Shown here in pieces: positions 47,971-55,972 of a stretch of DNA of 64,000 nucleotides (its first letter is position 1; every line of letters begins with the position of its first letter). Under the pieces are notes generated by a model, which saw only the letters and a list, made by a program, of their open reading frames with translations, searched no databases and had not been told where the DNA came from. Made by a program: the position numbers and the translations under genes. This DNA comes from Escarpia spicata (Eukaryota > Annelida > Polychaeta > Sabellida > Siboglinidae): NCBI GenBank assembly GCA_963995525.1, contig OZ023213.1, forward strand, positions 46,127,013 to 46,191,012, read 5' to 3'.

Positions 47971-48834
47971 TTACAAGAACTTCTTAACGTGAGCTTGGTC
48001 CTCCGGCGTCAGCTGGTACATCTTGCCAACAGCTTCTCCAAGCTTCATTATGGTTAGGCTCTTCTCGGCGCGGTCCTCATCTCGCATTCCCCATTTCCAT
48101 TTACTCCGGCATGATGTCATGTACGATAGTTCATACAGATCTCCCTGTATGGATTTCACCTTGGCTACATAGCAACTGCGCCCATTGCGCACGGCTAACA
48201 AACACCCCACTTTGATGACATCTGATGAAGCTGCTGGTGGTTCGACTACAGCCGGGGGCCTCTGATTCTTGGACAGCTGGGACCGCTGGTGGTTCTTGGA
48301 CACCTGGTACCACTGGTGGTTCCACTGCAGCTGGGGCCTCTTGTTTTTTTACACCTGGGACCACTCATGGGTCCACTGCAGCTGGGGCCTCTGGTTCTTG
48401 GACACCTGGGACCACTGATGGTTCCACTGCAGCTGGAGCCTCTGGTTCTTGGACACTTGGGACCACTGATGTTTCCACTGCAGCTGGAGCCTCTGGTTCT
48501 TGGACACCTGGGACCGATGATGGTTCCACTGCAACCGATCCAGCGACACTTCCGCTAGCTCGGAAATGTCGCAGATGATGCTGCGTCCTGCCTTGATGAT
48601 GTCTGCAGCCTTCTTCACAACGCCGCCAAGACCGTCACACGGTCCTTTGCCGTCGTCTCGTGAAGTCTCTTCCACATCTCGAACAGCGATGCCTAGTGCT
48701 TTTTGGTGATTCGCCAGATGGCGCCACTCGTCGTCTACGTGTGTTGATGATGAATGCGTTTGGTCTATGTGGCGTTGTATGTCGGCGTGTGTATCGAGAA
48801 CGAGTCCGCAGTGACGACACGTGTGCTGCTTCAT
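47971..48834 (-). pseudogene. C2H2 zinc finger, 17-residue repeats and Tudor-like C-terminus, broken
   Basis: ATG at 48834, nine nt after an acceptor (TTCAGTTGTAG). Residues 5-26 form an exact C-x2-C-x12-H-x4-H finger (HTCRHCGLVLDTHADIQRH...). After about 90 residues comes a 51-bp repeat, translated as a 17-residue unit in either of two open frames. Then a basic, aromatic C-terminal part (KVGCLLAVRNGRSCYVAKVK) follows that looks like a Tudor/chromo-type barrel. The finger and the C-terminal part share a frame but are separated by a TAA at about 48349, inside repeat 4. The alternative Pro/Glu/Ala-rich repeat frame (VPGVQEPEAPAAVEP) has its own stop and a one-base insertion at the end of the array. 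As written it is a pseudogene, or it codes only for the 161-residue N-terminal part. Confidence 0.55.
48225..48540. repeat. 51-bp VNTR inside the zinc-finger gene
   Basis: Four to five good units of CCACTGCAGCTGGRGCCTCT plus GGTTCTTGGACACCTGGGACCACTGATGGTT, with degenerate units at both ends. Unit length is divisible by three. Confidence 0.9.
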
Positions 48835-48874
48835 GATCTACCTACAACTGAAGGATGGGAGATCATTGTATGTT

Positions 48875-48902
48875 TCTATATATCCTACACTGTGTGACGT
48901 CA
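48875..48902 (-). promoter_or_regulatory. TATA-like and CRE motifs before the zinc-finger gene
   Basis: On minus, TGACGTCA (48895-48902) is followed by GGATATATAGAAA (about 48875), 40-60 nt upstream of the ATG at 48834. Confidence 0.4.
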
Positions 48903-49174
48903 TAGGAGACGTGGCTTGTATGAGTGTGCGTGTATGTATCCATAGACAGAGGGGCGTGGCGGGGAGGTGGGCGTGTATGTATTCACCGATCGCAACGAGC
49001 TATGAAGGCGGCAAGAACAACAGACACCGGAATCCTGGATTACATATATCTTTATTTCATACAGCTAAAAGCGAGTAATACAATACACATGAAAGCAAAG
49101 CTAAGCACCTACAGTAACAGACAAGAGGCGCCTATAACCCCAGCTATAGCGTAGGGGCGCATTTCCTCTTGTCG

Positions 49175-49720
49175 TCACTGCAGGCGCTTCTGAAGGGTAT
49201 TAATTATGTAGGCGACGTGTTCGTCGCGCGTGACATTACGTGCGATTTCGTCACACATCGTGCGCACGGCCACGTCTAAGCTACATCTCCGCGTAGCAAA
49301 GAGTACCCCCGCTAGGGACACTATATTTAGTTCGAGGTGCCTCACACTATCGAATGGAGCCGAGTAGGCCCACGGGATCGATGCTGTGGTTTTTGACCAT
49401 ACGATGTGGCCGTCGTAGGCAACGTCGAGCGTTAACCGGTCCGCGCGCAGTGCCTCGTACTCGGAGGCGGTGGTGGTGACGTCATAGTCGTCGTCACATG
49501 TCATGTCCAGTGACGATTCGTCGGATGTTGGTGGTGAAGCGTCTTCGCATGTCATCTCGAGTGATAAGGCGTGACGCTGTACGTGCAGCTGCGTGAGGAG
49601 GGCCTGTCGCAGCGGCATGGGGGTGTGGTGGCGGCGTCGTTTTCTCGGCGCCCACTCTAGCTTGTTCTCCCCATATGGCTTTTGAATGAGGGCTAGTCCG
49701 CTAGAGGGAGCATCGGTGAC
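49175..49720 (-). CDS. 181-codon protein headed by a splice acceptor, no ATG at its start
   Basis: The frame is open from directly after GTTGTTGTGTTGTTAG (AG at 49721-49722), with a branch-like GCTAATG upstream. The first Met lies 34 codons in (49618). The N-terminal segment before that Met looks genuine: ALIQKPYGENKLEWAPRKRRR includes a nuclear-localisation-like basic cluster. The middle holds two related blocks, SLEMTCEDASPPTSDESSLD and SLDMTCDDDYD. The C-terminal third is hydrophobic and helical, ending in YIINTLQKRLQ. Family unknown. The start must come from an upstream exon or spliced leader, or translation begins at 49618. Confidence 0.6.
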   Translation of the reverse strand, partial: VTDAPSSGLALIQKPYGENKLEWAPRKRRRHHTPMPLRQALLTQLHVQRHALSLEMTCEDASPPTSDESSLDMTCDDDYDVTTTASEYEALRADRLTLDVAYDGHIVWSKTTASIPWAYSAPFDSVRHLELNIVSLAGVLFATRRCSLDVAVRTMCDEIARNVTRDEHVAYIINTLQKRLQ

Positions 49721-50340
49721 CTAACAACACAACAACAACAACATTAGCAGGGTGTTTTCTCGTCCAACAGCGATATACCACGTACACGCAGGATGGCGTG
49801 CACACGTGAGTATTATGTAGGCAACACAAGGGCTCGCCCCGCCCCCTTTTAGGCCTCGCTCTATGCATAAAAAGCGTCCTTATCTTTTTCGGGAACATAC
49901 TTATAAAAAACGTGATTGATGGCCTGTCACTTTTGATTGATGACCCTTCCTCTTGAGGCGCCACCTAGCGGTTATCCTATATATATATATATATATATAT
50001 ATATGATTATGTAAGAATATATATATATATGCTTATGTAAGCCTTTATATAAGCGCTACTCTAAACCCATTGTGTGAAAATATGTAGCAGCAGCGGAGCT
50101 CGCAGCAGCAGCAGCTGGCCTATGATCTGGCGGCCTAGTTTCTAAATATAACCGTGCGGCTAGCCGGCTCTGTAACGGCGTTAATTTCAGCCGTACAGCT
50201 GGCGCTGTCAAACCGAAACGAATCGCATGCATGCGTTTAGCATTTAAAATCTGTACTCAGCGGCCTGTTAAGGCAGGATGGTTATATGCGGTGGATAGAC
50301 GAATGGAAGCAAAACGGTGTAAGTAATAGATTATGTTTTA
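49721..50340. other. AT microsatellite and spacer
   Basis: Contains the branch/acceptor region of the gene on the left, an (AT)n run at about 49979-50003 with a second short run near 50019, then GCAGCAGCAG-rich sequence near 50090-50120. No supported gene. A weak ATG-less minus frame (49701-49964) overlaps the acceptor. Confidence 0.45.
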
Positions 50341-51105
50341 TTAATAGAAGTCACGGTGGCGTGAGAACTGCCCAGTGGAGCGCGGCCAGGCCTGCGTAAT
50401 GGTCGCTCGAGAGCCTCGCCCCAACTGGCTCAAGTGCAGTAGCCGAGCGGCGCGTGAATTGTCCTCGTCAAACTGCCTTTGTAACATTGTTGAGCGACCG
50501 GCTGGAATTAACGGCGAGTTAAAGCCGCGTCGTTCGTATATTTCGCTAGCGGGGACTGGCGTATACCACAAGCCGTTGGCCCCGCGTACGCCGAATGCCG
50601 AGGTGAGGCCGTAGGCATCATCATCGGAGTCGCTGTCGGAGAATGAAGCGGTGAGGCCACCATAGGCGTCGTCTGAAGGTGCCTGGATGACGGGTATCGG
50701 TGTGCGCGGTACTGGGTTCACGCGACAGACAGCCTTGTCGCTGACGATTCCCCGTGTAGGCAGGCTGATATTGGGTCCACGTCGAGGCAGGTGGATTCTG
50801 TGAAATATGAATAACGCATTTGACTAACGAGGACCTACCCAATCACTGTTATTAATATAAAAGTAATTAATAAATAAGAAATAAATAATTATAAAAGTAA
50901 ATAATATAAAAGTAATTAATAAAGAATATAAAGAATTACAGATAGAACAAATAATAATAAATAAGTTATAAAAATAATTAATAAAGAATGAAAACTTACC
51001 GCTGTACTAAATAATAATAAATAAATAAAATAAAATACAAACGTACCGCTGTTCTTTCGCGGCGACGGCGTGAGCCCCTTTCGCAGACGACGTCAAGGAA
51101 GCCAT
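50341..51105 (-). CDS. Two-exon acidic protein with DDAYGLTSAF repeats
   Basis: Exon 1 is 51047-51105: ATG in a GCC-less but clear context, MASLTSSAKGAHAVAAKEQ plus two bases, then donor CAGCG|GTACGT. Exon 2 is 50341-50797, after acceptor TCATATTTCACAG. Exon 1 leaves phase 2, and exon 2 begins with one base plus an open frame of 152 codons including the stop, so the join is in frame (171 residues). The product has a basic N-terminal part, then two acidic repeats (DDAYGGLTASF and DDAYGLTSAF around an SDSDSDDD run), then an Arg-rich end. Family unknown. A second open frame in exon 2 is entered without a leftover base but does not fit exon 1. This shows how neighbouring ATG-less ORFs may obtain starts. 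Confidence 0.6.
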
Positions 51106-51798
51106 GATGGTATGAAAATGAGCAACGACCGTTGCATTATTTCCTAAAGTCAGTTATGCGTTAAGTGCGCATGCGCGAAAGCGACGTAAAAACATTGAAG
51201 GCAAAGAGATCGAAATAGCAATAAACGAACATCTAAATGCATGAAATGAAGCGTTGTATACGCTTAGTTAGGGCTCAGGCATCTTGTGGAGTATTAATAT
51301 TAGAGAAATTCGATGTGAAAGTCACATTTGACAATGAATGTACTAAAGCGACCGCTGATTTTTTCCTGGCGAATAACTAGAAACCGAATGGTGACGCGAA
51401 ACAGCTGCGGCGCGTGACGTTAATGGGGCGATAGCTTATCGCGATCGGAATGTGAAGCTAGAACAATGCCATTTCAAAAACAATAGACGAACCACTAAAA
51501 ACATGAATTTAAGAGTTGTGTAGGATCAGTGGGGAATAGGGAATTGTGTAGTGCCATTATATTATTGAAATTCTATGTAAATAAACGTTTGTCAACGAAC
51601 GCACTACATGAACGTTCATTTTTTTCCGAAAGCAAAGACATCGGAGACTAGGCAGTTATGCGTTAGAAGGCATGCGCGAAATGTTGTAATAGAACCGTAG
51701 ATTAGGGCGTTATCCGTAAGTGCGCATGCGCCATATGCTGTGAGGGTATAAAGCGACTGAAAAATTGCTATTAGTGTATAACGCAAGGGGTCTAACTT
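51106..51798. promoter_or_regulatory. Regulatory-looking spacer with three NRF-1-like palindromes
   Basis: TGCGCATGCGC at 51166-51176 and 51721-51731 and a partial GGCATGCGCG at 51669-51678. Two of these sites follow TTATGCGTTA. A plus TATAAA lies near 51747. No gene is visible. Confidence 0.4.
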
Positions 51799-52050
51799 TT
51801 ACAGCTGCAGCAGACGTCCTCCCGCCGCAACAATGGCCGACGCTACAACCGAGATGACACCGAAAAAGGCTAAGACAATACGTCGATGTTCGTCCACGAC
51901 GCGCTGTAGAGCGTCGTTGGCGACCGGTGATGGTGGATTGGGACCGTCGGGAGGTGGCGACACCTTCCGACGACCGCACGTATCCCTCAGGTGTCGTAGC
52001 ATAACGGCGCGCGTACTGTACGTTGCGCCGCATTTCGGACACTCGTCTTT
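51799..52050 (-). CDS. C2HC zinc finger with C-terminal membrane segment
   Basis: Open frame after a TAA at 52051, with no ATG before the finger. It reads DECPKCGATYSTRAVMLRHL and on to RDTC, an exact C-x2-C-x12-H-x4-C finger. A Pro-rich linker (VSPPPDGPNPPSP) and a C-terminal hydrophobic segment (IVLAFFGVISVVASAIVAAG) follow, long enough to span a membrane, ending near GRLLQL. A small finger tethered to a membrane is unusual. The first in-frame ATG (52002) lies inside the finger, so the true start is probably supplied by splicing. Confidence 0.5.
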   Translation of the reverse strand, partial: KDECPKCGATYSTRAVMLRHLRDTCGRRKVSPPPDGPNPPSPVANDALQRVVDEHRRIVLAFFGVISVVASAIVAAGGRLLQL

Positions 52051-52064
52051 TTACGCATAGCGCG

Positions 52065-52256
52065 TTATCCCCGCATCGTTTCGAACTCTTCGCGTGTCTC
52101 TAGCGTCGATTGTTTCGCGAAATAAGTACCGCATTTCGGACATTGCCATCTAGTAGGCGGCATACTTTTGGCTGCTACTTTTTCGAGCACCACTTTTATA
52201 ACAGGGTGCTGTGGTGGTGGTGGTGGTGGTGGTGGATGTTGTACGGACATGCGCAT
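52065..52256 (-). CDS. Small proline-run protein with a degenerate CPKC finger
   Basis: ATG at 52256, then eight consecutive prolines (CCA/CCG triplet repeat), then RWQCPKCGTYFAKQSTLE. The CPKC-x12 spacing matches the next ORF, but the expected His is missing and the frame ends soon after. It looks like a tandem paralogue that has lost its second half. The copy at 61405-61563 keeps the same start with seven prolines and is cut by the module junction inside the finger. Confidence 0.45.
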   Translation of the reverse strand: MRMSVQHPPPPPPPPQHPVIKVVLEKVAAKSMPPTRWQCPKCGTYFAKQSTLETREEFETMRG

Positions 52257-52524
52257 TGCTATCGTGTGTGACGTGTGGACATGCGTAATAGTGCGTTAAG
52301 TAACGTGGGGTGGTGGGTCGACCCTAATGTTGTGTGGTGTGGTGTGGTGTTTTGTTAAGTAACTCGGAAACGGAACGTACATTTTCAACGTTTTATTAAG
52401 CGAACCGTACAAGGTTTTCTTCCTATTAGCAAAGCGCGATTTTTTATTAAAACAAGCGCTTAATTTTTTAAAGTAAATCGTCAAAGCAACTTTTCTAGCA
52501 GTAACGTTCAAGTGTTCATGCGGC
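52257..52524. other. Spacer with AT-rich minus frame
   Basis: A minus frame without ATG is open here (52296-52511) but overlaps the end of the 198-codon ORF and has low complexity, so I do not call it. TGTGTGGTGTGGTGTGGTG lies at about 52330. Confidence 0.35.
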
Positions 52525-53121
52525 TTAGAGACCGCTTCGGCACTGGATGTACACGTGAACGGCCGATTCTAGTAGAGCGCTGTTGACGAAATCGCGCCAG
52601 TCTGTGCCTAGCAGCCAGTCCGACACGAACTGGACCAGATAGAGTTCCCCCGCACGTCCCGGCTGCTGACCGGTCGCCTTAACGTGCAGTAGACGCACGA
52701 GACGCGTGAAGGTCGGTATCAACGATTGATGTAGACACGTCTCCAACACGGCGTTGAAGTGTCGCGTGAAGAGGTCAGACGCGTTGTCGTAGCACTGCGT
52801 GTACACACGAGTCTGCCGACCCGCACGATAGCCGACCATATGTACGTACGGGCAGCCTTCATTGACCTCGCACGCGCCGCATCGTTCGCGCGCCTTCTGC
52901 AGAATCGTCTCACCGAGTTGTTCGGCGAAGAGGGCCATCGCATGCCGCTCATAGCGGCAGGCCAACTGACCCCGACCCGGCGCGACGACTTGACGTTGTA
53001 TCAATTCCGGCGGCGTTGGCGACGGCGTGTGCATGTCGTCGTACGTCGGCGGTTCGATGTGTGGTACGCCAAGCGCCTCCTCGATGATAAAGTCCAACTC
53101 GTTATCGCTACGCACGCACCC
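52525..53121 (-). CDS. 198-codon Cys-His protein headed by a splice acceptor (copy 1)
   Basis: Open from directly after TTTTATGCTGTAG (AG at 53122-53123), beginning GCVRSDNELDFIIEEALG. The first Met is about 28 codons in. A PPTY motif, a possible late-domain or WW-binding site, lies near residue 24. A likely metal site RCGACEVNEGCPYVHMVG follows near residue 80, then a mainly helical C-terminal half with many Leu and Phe, ending YIQCRSGL. I do not recognise the family. It is conserved almost perfectly in copy 2 (61832-62428), where all changes keep the frame. Confidence 0.6.
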   Translation of the reverse strand, partial: GCVRSDNELDFIIEEALGVPHIEPPTYDDMHTPSPTPPELIQRQVVAPGRGQLACRYERHAMALFAEQLGETILQKARERCGACEVNEGCPYVHMVGYRAGRQTRVYTQCYDNASDLFTRHFNAVLETCLHQSLIPTFTRLVRLLHVKATGQQPGRAGELYLVQFVSDWLLGTDWRDFVNSALLESAVHVYIQCRSGL

Positions 53122-53143
53122 CTACAGCATAAAACATGTCCTA

Positions 53144-53167
53144 CTAAGCTTCACTGTCAGTCTCGGC
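53144..53167 (-). CDS. Seven-codon acceptor-headed mini-ORF (copy 1)
   Basis: After TAATGCGTGTTTGTAG the frame reads AETDSEA and stops 23 nt before the next exon's start. It fits the pattern of its neighbours but is too short to support alone. Confidence 0.2.
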   Translation of the reverse strand, partial: AETDSEA

Positions 53168-53206
53168 CTACAAACACGCATTATAATTAGGCCGCATCTC
53201 ACATTA

Positions 53207-53341
53207 TTATCTTTCGTCCATCGGTGTTTGTACTAACGCCTCCGCATACAGTTTTGCACGCACCGCATTGTCGTAGTTCAGTAGTATTCTGTCGAACTCG
53301 GCTACCTCAGCGGCGTTTTCACGTTCAAGCCGCTCCGCCCT
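53207..53341 (-). CDS. Acceptor-headed mini-ORF 3, 44 codons (copy 1)
   Basis: Begins directly after GTGTGTATTTGTAG with no ATG until codon 41. It is charged and helical (RAERLERENAAEVAEFDRIL, then LNYDNAVRAKLYAEALVQTP). The C-terminal 28 residues align with mini-ORF 2 (AVRAKLYAEALVQT against RMRARYAAVALFVQT), so the two are paralogues. Function unknown. Confidence 0.5.
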   Translation of the reverse strand, partial: RAERLERENAAEVAEFDRILLNYDNAVRAKLYAEALVQTPMDER

Positions 53342-53364
53342 CTACAAATACACACTTTTAATGA

Positions 53365-53532
53365 TTAGTCCGCCCCTTTTTTAGCAACACGACCTAGAAG
53401 CACAGCGTCTATTGTCTCACTATGCGCCACTTCCCGGTCCAGCAGTGTTTGTACGAACAAGGCAACCGCCGCATACCTTGCACGCATCCTCTCGTTGTTC
53501 ACTAACATGTCCAGCAGCACGCGCCGGACCTC
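53365..53532 (-). CDS. Acceptor-headed mini-ORF 2, 55 codons (copy 1)
   Basis: Starts immediately after ACAATTTTCTTCTGTAG and reads EVRRVLLDMLVNNERMRARY and onward to VAKKGAD. Its TAA lies in GACTAATC, which also serves as a plausible branch point for the acceptor of mini-ORF 3, 23 nt further on. An internal AAG|GTATGC could be a donor, but the paralogue lacks it and the protein similarity continues across it, so coding through is more likely. Confidence 0.5.
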   Translation of the reverse strand, partial: EVRRVLLDMLVNNERMRARYAAVALFVQTLLDREVAHSETIDAVLLGRVAKKGAD

Positions 53533-53548
53533 CTACAGAAGAAAATTG

Positions 53549-53689
53549 TCATGCTTTAAATAAGTTCGCCGCTTCGTAAGCTGAGCACCATGCCATTATA
53601 TAATGTTCGGCTATCTCGGCTAGTAGGCGCGCAGATTCGTCATTCGTCGGTTTACGCGTCAACAACAACGATACCAACAGTGGGCACTC
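53549..53689 (-). CDS. Acceptor-headed mini-ORF 1, 46 codons (copy 1)
   Basis: Starts after TTTTCTTGTGTTGTTTATGTAG, 22 nt or so behind the RPA-like stop, and reads ECPLLVSLLLTRKPTNDESA followed by an amphipathic helix (RLLAEIAEHYIMAWCSAYEA). Its Leu/Ala/Glu pattern loosely matches mini-ORFs 2 and 3. The first Met is at codon 34. Function unknown. Confidence 0.5.
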   Translation of the reverse strand, partial: ECPLLVSLLLTRKPTNDESARLLAEIAEHYIMAWCSAYEAANLFKA

Positions 53690-53715
53690 CTACATAAACA
53701 ACACAAGAAAACACA

Positions 53716-54408
53716 TTAGGCATCATCGTCGTCGTCGTATCTCTTCAGCGTACACACCGTATAAGACGGCTCGCCTTGCCACGTCGTCTTACGCACACTG
53801 AGCTCCACTCTCGTGCCTGTTAACTCCAGCACAGTATCACGCAGTTCCTCCTCACTTAATTCCTCCAAGTAGTCGGCCCTGTACTCAACTAGATTAGCCA
53901 TTTGCGTGTCAAACAGCGTTAGCCAAAGATCCTCTTCGTCGGCATCGCCATCTCGCACCATAACACGCAACGCAAAGAAATTCTTCCCCTCGCCCTGCTC
54001 ACCGTGGGTTCGACATATCATAAGGGCATCCTTGACTTGCCGAAACAACTTGCGCCGGCACCGGGAACATCCCCTGTACGTGCACTTGTTTTTATAAGAC
54101 ACCGCTTCAATACGAACTGGCGTCTTAATCTTATAGACGCCATTCTCAACGCACGCCAGTTCCCTCACACTCACCAATGTGGCGCGCGTCGACACCTCGG
54201 CGCTGCACTCTCGCTCGAGCGATGCACTCCGCACCGCTAGCTGCTCCAACGCCGCTTCGTCGGCGCCTCGCTTACGCCCCATTGACGGCGCGAGAACCAC
54301 CACGGGGCGCTTAGCAGCGGGAGTTGTCCCAGCTGTTCCGGCTGACGTCGATGCCTGCTGGCCTCCAGTCACCTTGGACGTCGATAGCGCGCGGTACCGT
54401 ACAGTCCC
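53716..54408 (-). CDS. RPA-like ssDNA-binding protein (copy 1)
   Basis: Open for 230 codons from next to an AG (GTTGTAG, 54410-54411) to the stop at 53716, with no early ATG. After an Ala/Thr/Ser-rich N-terminus comes an OB-fold segment, YKNKCTYRGCSRCRRKLF, and CRTHGEQG. The Cys-rich ribbon followed by FFALRVMVRDGDADEEDLWL is the pattern of the C-terminal DNA-binding domain of RPA70 (Rep_fac-A_C type). The tail is acidic (YDDDDDA). Such proteins protect single-stranded DNA in replication. Related proteins occur in Helitrons and some DNA viruses. The 5' end is cut by the junction with R only a few bases upstream of the AG. Confidence 0.75.
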   Translation of the reverse strand, partial: GTVRYRALSTSKVTGGQQASTSAGTAGTTPAAKRPVVVLAPSMGRKRGADEAALEQLAVRSASLERECSAEVSTRATLVSVRELACVENGVYKIKTPVRIEAVSYKNKCTYRGCSRCRRKLFRQVKDALMICRTHGEQGEGKNFFALRVMVRDGDADEEDLWLTLFDTQMANLVEYRADYLEELSEEELRDTVLELTGTRVELSVRKTTWQGEPSYTVCTLKRYDDDDDA

Positions 54409-54413
54409 GCTAC

Positions 54414-55770
54414 AACAGCACCGGGCTCAAGTTCAATTCTCCCCGCTTCACAAAGTGCTGTGAGATATGCCCCCACAGCCTGGGCTGTTTGCCCTGAGTA
54501 TCAACATCACGAGGAGGGTTCGGAGTTTCATTTTCAGGGACCTCGTTGACAGCAGGGTTTTCTACAACCTGGTCATTTTCATGGACCTATTTGGCAGTAG
54601 GGTTTTCCATAACCTGGTCATCTTCAGGGACCTTGTTGGCAGTAGGCCTGTTGGTTTTCTCATCATTTTTTACATGGCCTTCACAGCGATGTACAAAAAG
54701 GCCTAGACTCATCACATCTGCTCACACTCAGCTTCAGCGATAAATTCTTTTTGGATCTTCAGTCGCAGAATTGTCATGGGTTCATGTGTTGCTGAAGCCT
54801 CAGGCACATGACTTTGCTTACTCTGTATGTAAGCCTACTTATTTATATGGTGAAGTAATCACAATGGACATCAATGGCAAAGTGTCTTTCGCCGGTTGAC
54901 CCCTCATTACATGTGCCCAAGGCCAGTAGCATTGTCGCGATATTACCCATTTCACCATTGAAGCATCGCACCACAACTTGATACAGTCTGAATTCCACAG
55001 CCATATTTCGCTGTCACCTTCAATCGCCAAACATTTGTTTAAACAAATGTCTTCCTTGGTTAGACACTAATACGTCATCGGTGACGTCGTCTGGACAGTC
55101 TGTGCTATCTGTTTATGTAACTGGCTGCGCAGCAGGACCCTGTCCGATTGCGATGGCCCAGAAGAAGCATATTGCCGTCTTATTTACGGCTTACGGATCC
55201 CTTGGGCGCCACGTGTCGTACACGGCTTCACAACAGTCTGCCCTGTCGGCCACCCTCTGTGCCGCCGCTGCCCAGCATTTCCACCCAAACGTTTTCTGTT
55301 CTCTCTCCACCATTCGTCACCACGTTTCATTTGGTCTTCCGGTCGATCTCTTCCCACAAGTTGATCTCTTTATCACTCTATGGCAGTCATTTGTACTCTT
55401 GAATCTAAGGATATGACCAATAAAACTCCATCACCAAGCCTTGATGATGTCTGTTATGCTACTTTTTTCTACATCTTCATGCAGATTTTTATTTCAAATA
55501 GTTTTTGACCAGAACATATGTTGAATTTACTGCAAACATTAAATGTGGGATGTATTGAGTCTTTGTCCATCAGTTCTTCTTGCCATCTGGATTTATTGAA
55601 ATACGGCTGACTGTGTGAATTGTGAATTCATGAGACTCATTGGCAGGCTGACATGTGGATACATAAAGCTCATTGGCAGTCTGACATGTGGATACATAAA
55701 GCTCATTGGCAGGCTGACATGTGGATACATGAAGCTCATTGGCAGGCTGACATGTGGATACATGAGGCTA
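54414..55770. repeat. Composite repeat R, copy III (M8 plus minisatellite)
   Basis: Matches 16866-18200 of copy I, starting at CAGCACCGGGCTCAAG and ending in the minisatellite at CATGAGGCT, where module 3 begins. Confidence 0.85.
55627..55769. repeat. 33-bp minisatellite in R copy III
   Basis: Four complete units and a partial one, broken off by the junction with module 3. Confidence 0.9.
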
Positions 55771-55972
55771 GTAGTAAAGAAGACTTTTTGGATCGGTATC
55801 CTAAGGAGTTTCAGAGGAGGTTTTGAGTGATACTGAATGATACTAGGGAGGTTTCGAAAGCCGCCCCCCTGAGTGAAGTGAGTAGTCACGTGACCGTATG
55901 TGTGAGCGTGTGTAGCGCACCCCCTGGCGGTGAAATGAGCAGCCATGGAAGGGTTATTGTGTATATATGAGA

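Larger units (their letters stand above)
46089..54413. mobile_element. Virus-like module 2 (compact, mainly minus-strand gene block)
   Basis: Sequence with higher GC, unrelated to the satellite on its left and to R on its right. The right junction is at CTACAA|CAGCACCGGG (54413). Nearly all supported ORFs are on minus: RPA-like, three mini-ORFs, a 198-codon protein, two CPKC zinc-finger ORFs, a two-exon acidic gene, a 181-codon protein, a C2H2/VNTR protein and a basic protein. Spacing is tight, and splice acceptors sit right in front of most ORFs. No integrase, polymerase or capsid gene is recognisable. I infer an endogenised fragment of an unclassified DNA virus or large transposon. Confidence 0.55.
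52097..54413. repeat. Segmental duplication, copy 1 of the RPA segment
   Basis: Nearly identical to 61405-63726 (offset about 9.3 kb). The visible differences are single substitutions plus 3-nt indels. The homology continues rightwards into R module M8. Confidence 0.95.

Noticed and set aside
49701..49964. 87-codon minus frame upstream of the 181-codon ORF
   Set aside because: No ATG, a poor acceptor (purine-rich), and it reads through the polypyrimidine tract of the next acceptor (Val run).
53365..53532. Mini-ORFs as ordinary internal exons (AAG|GTATGC in mini-ORF 2, GAG|GTAGCC in mini-ORF 3)
   Set aside because: The protein similarity between mini-ORFs 2 and 3 continues across the would-be donors, and each frame ends in its own stop just before the next branch point. 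RNA data could still revive this reading.
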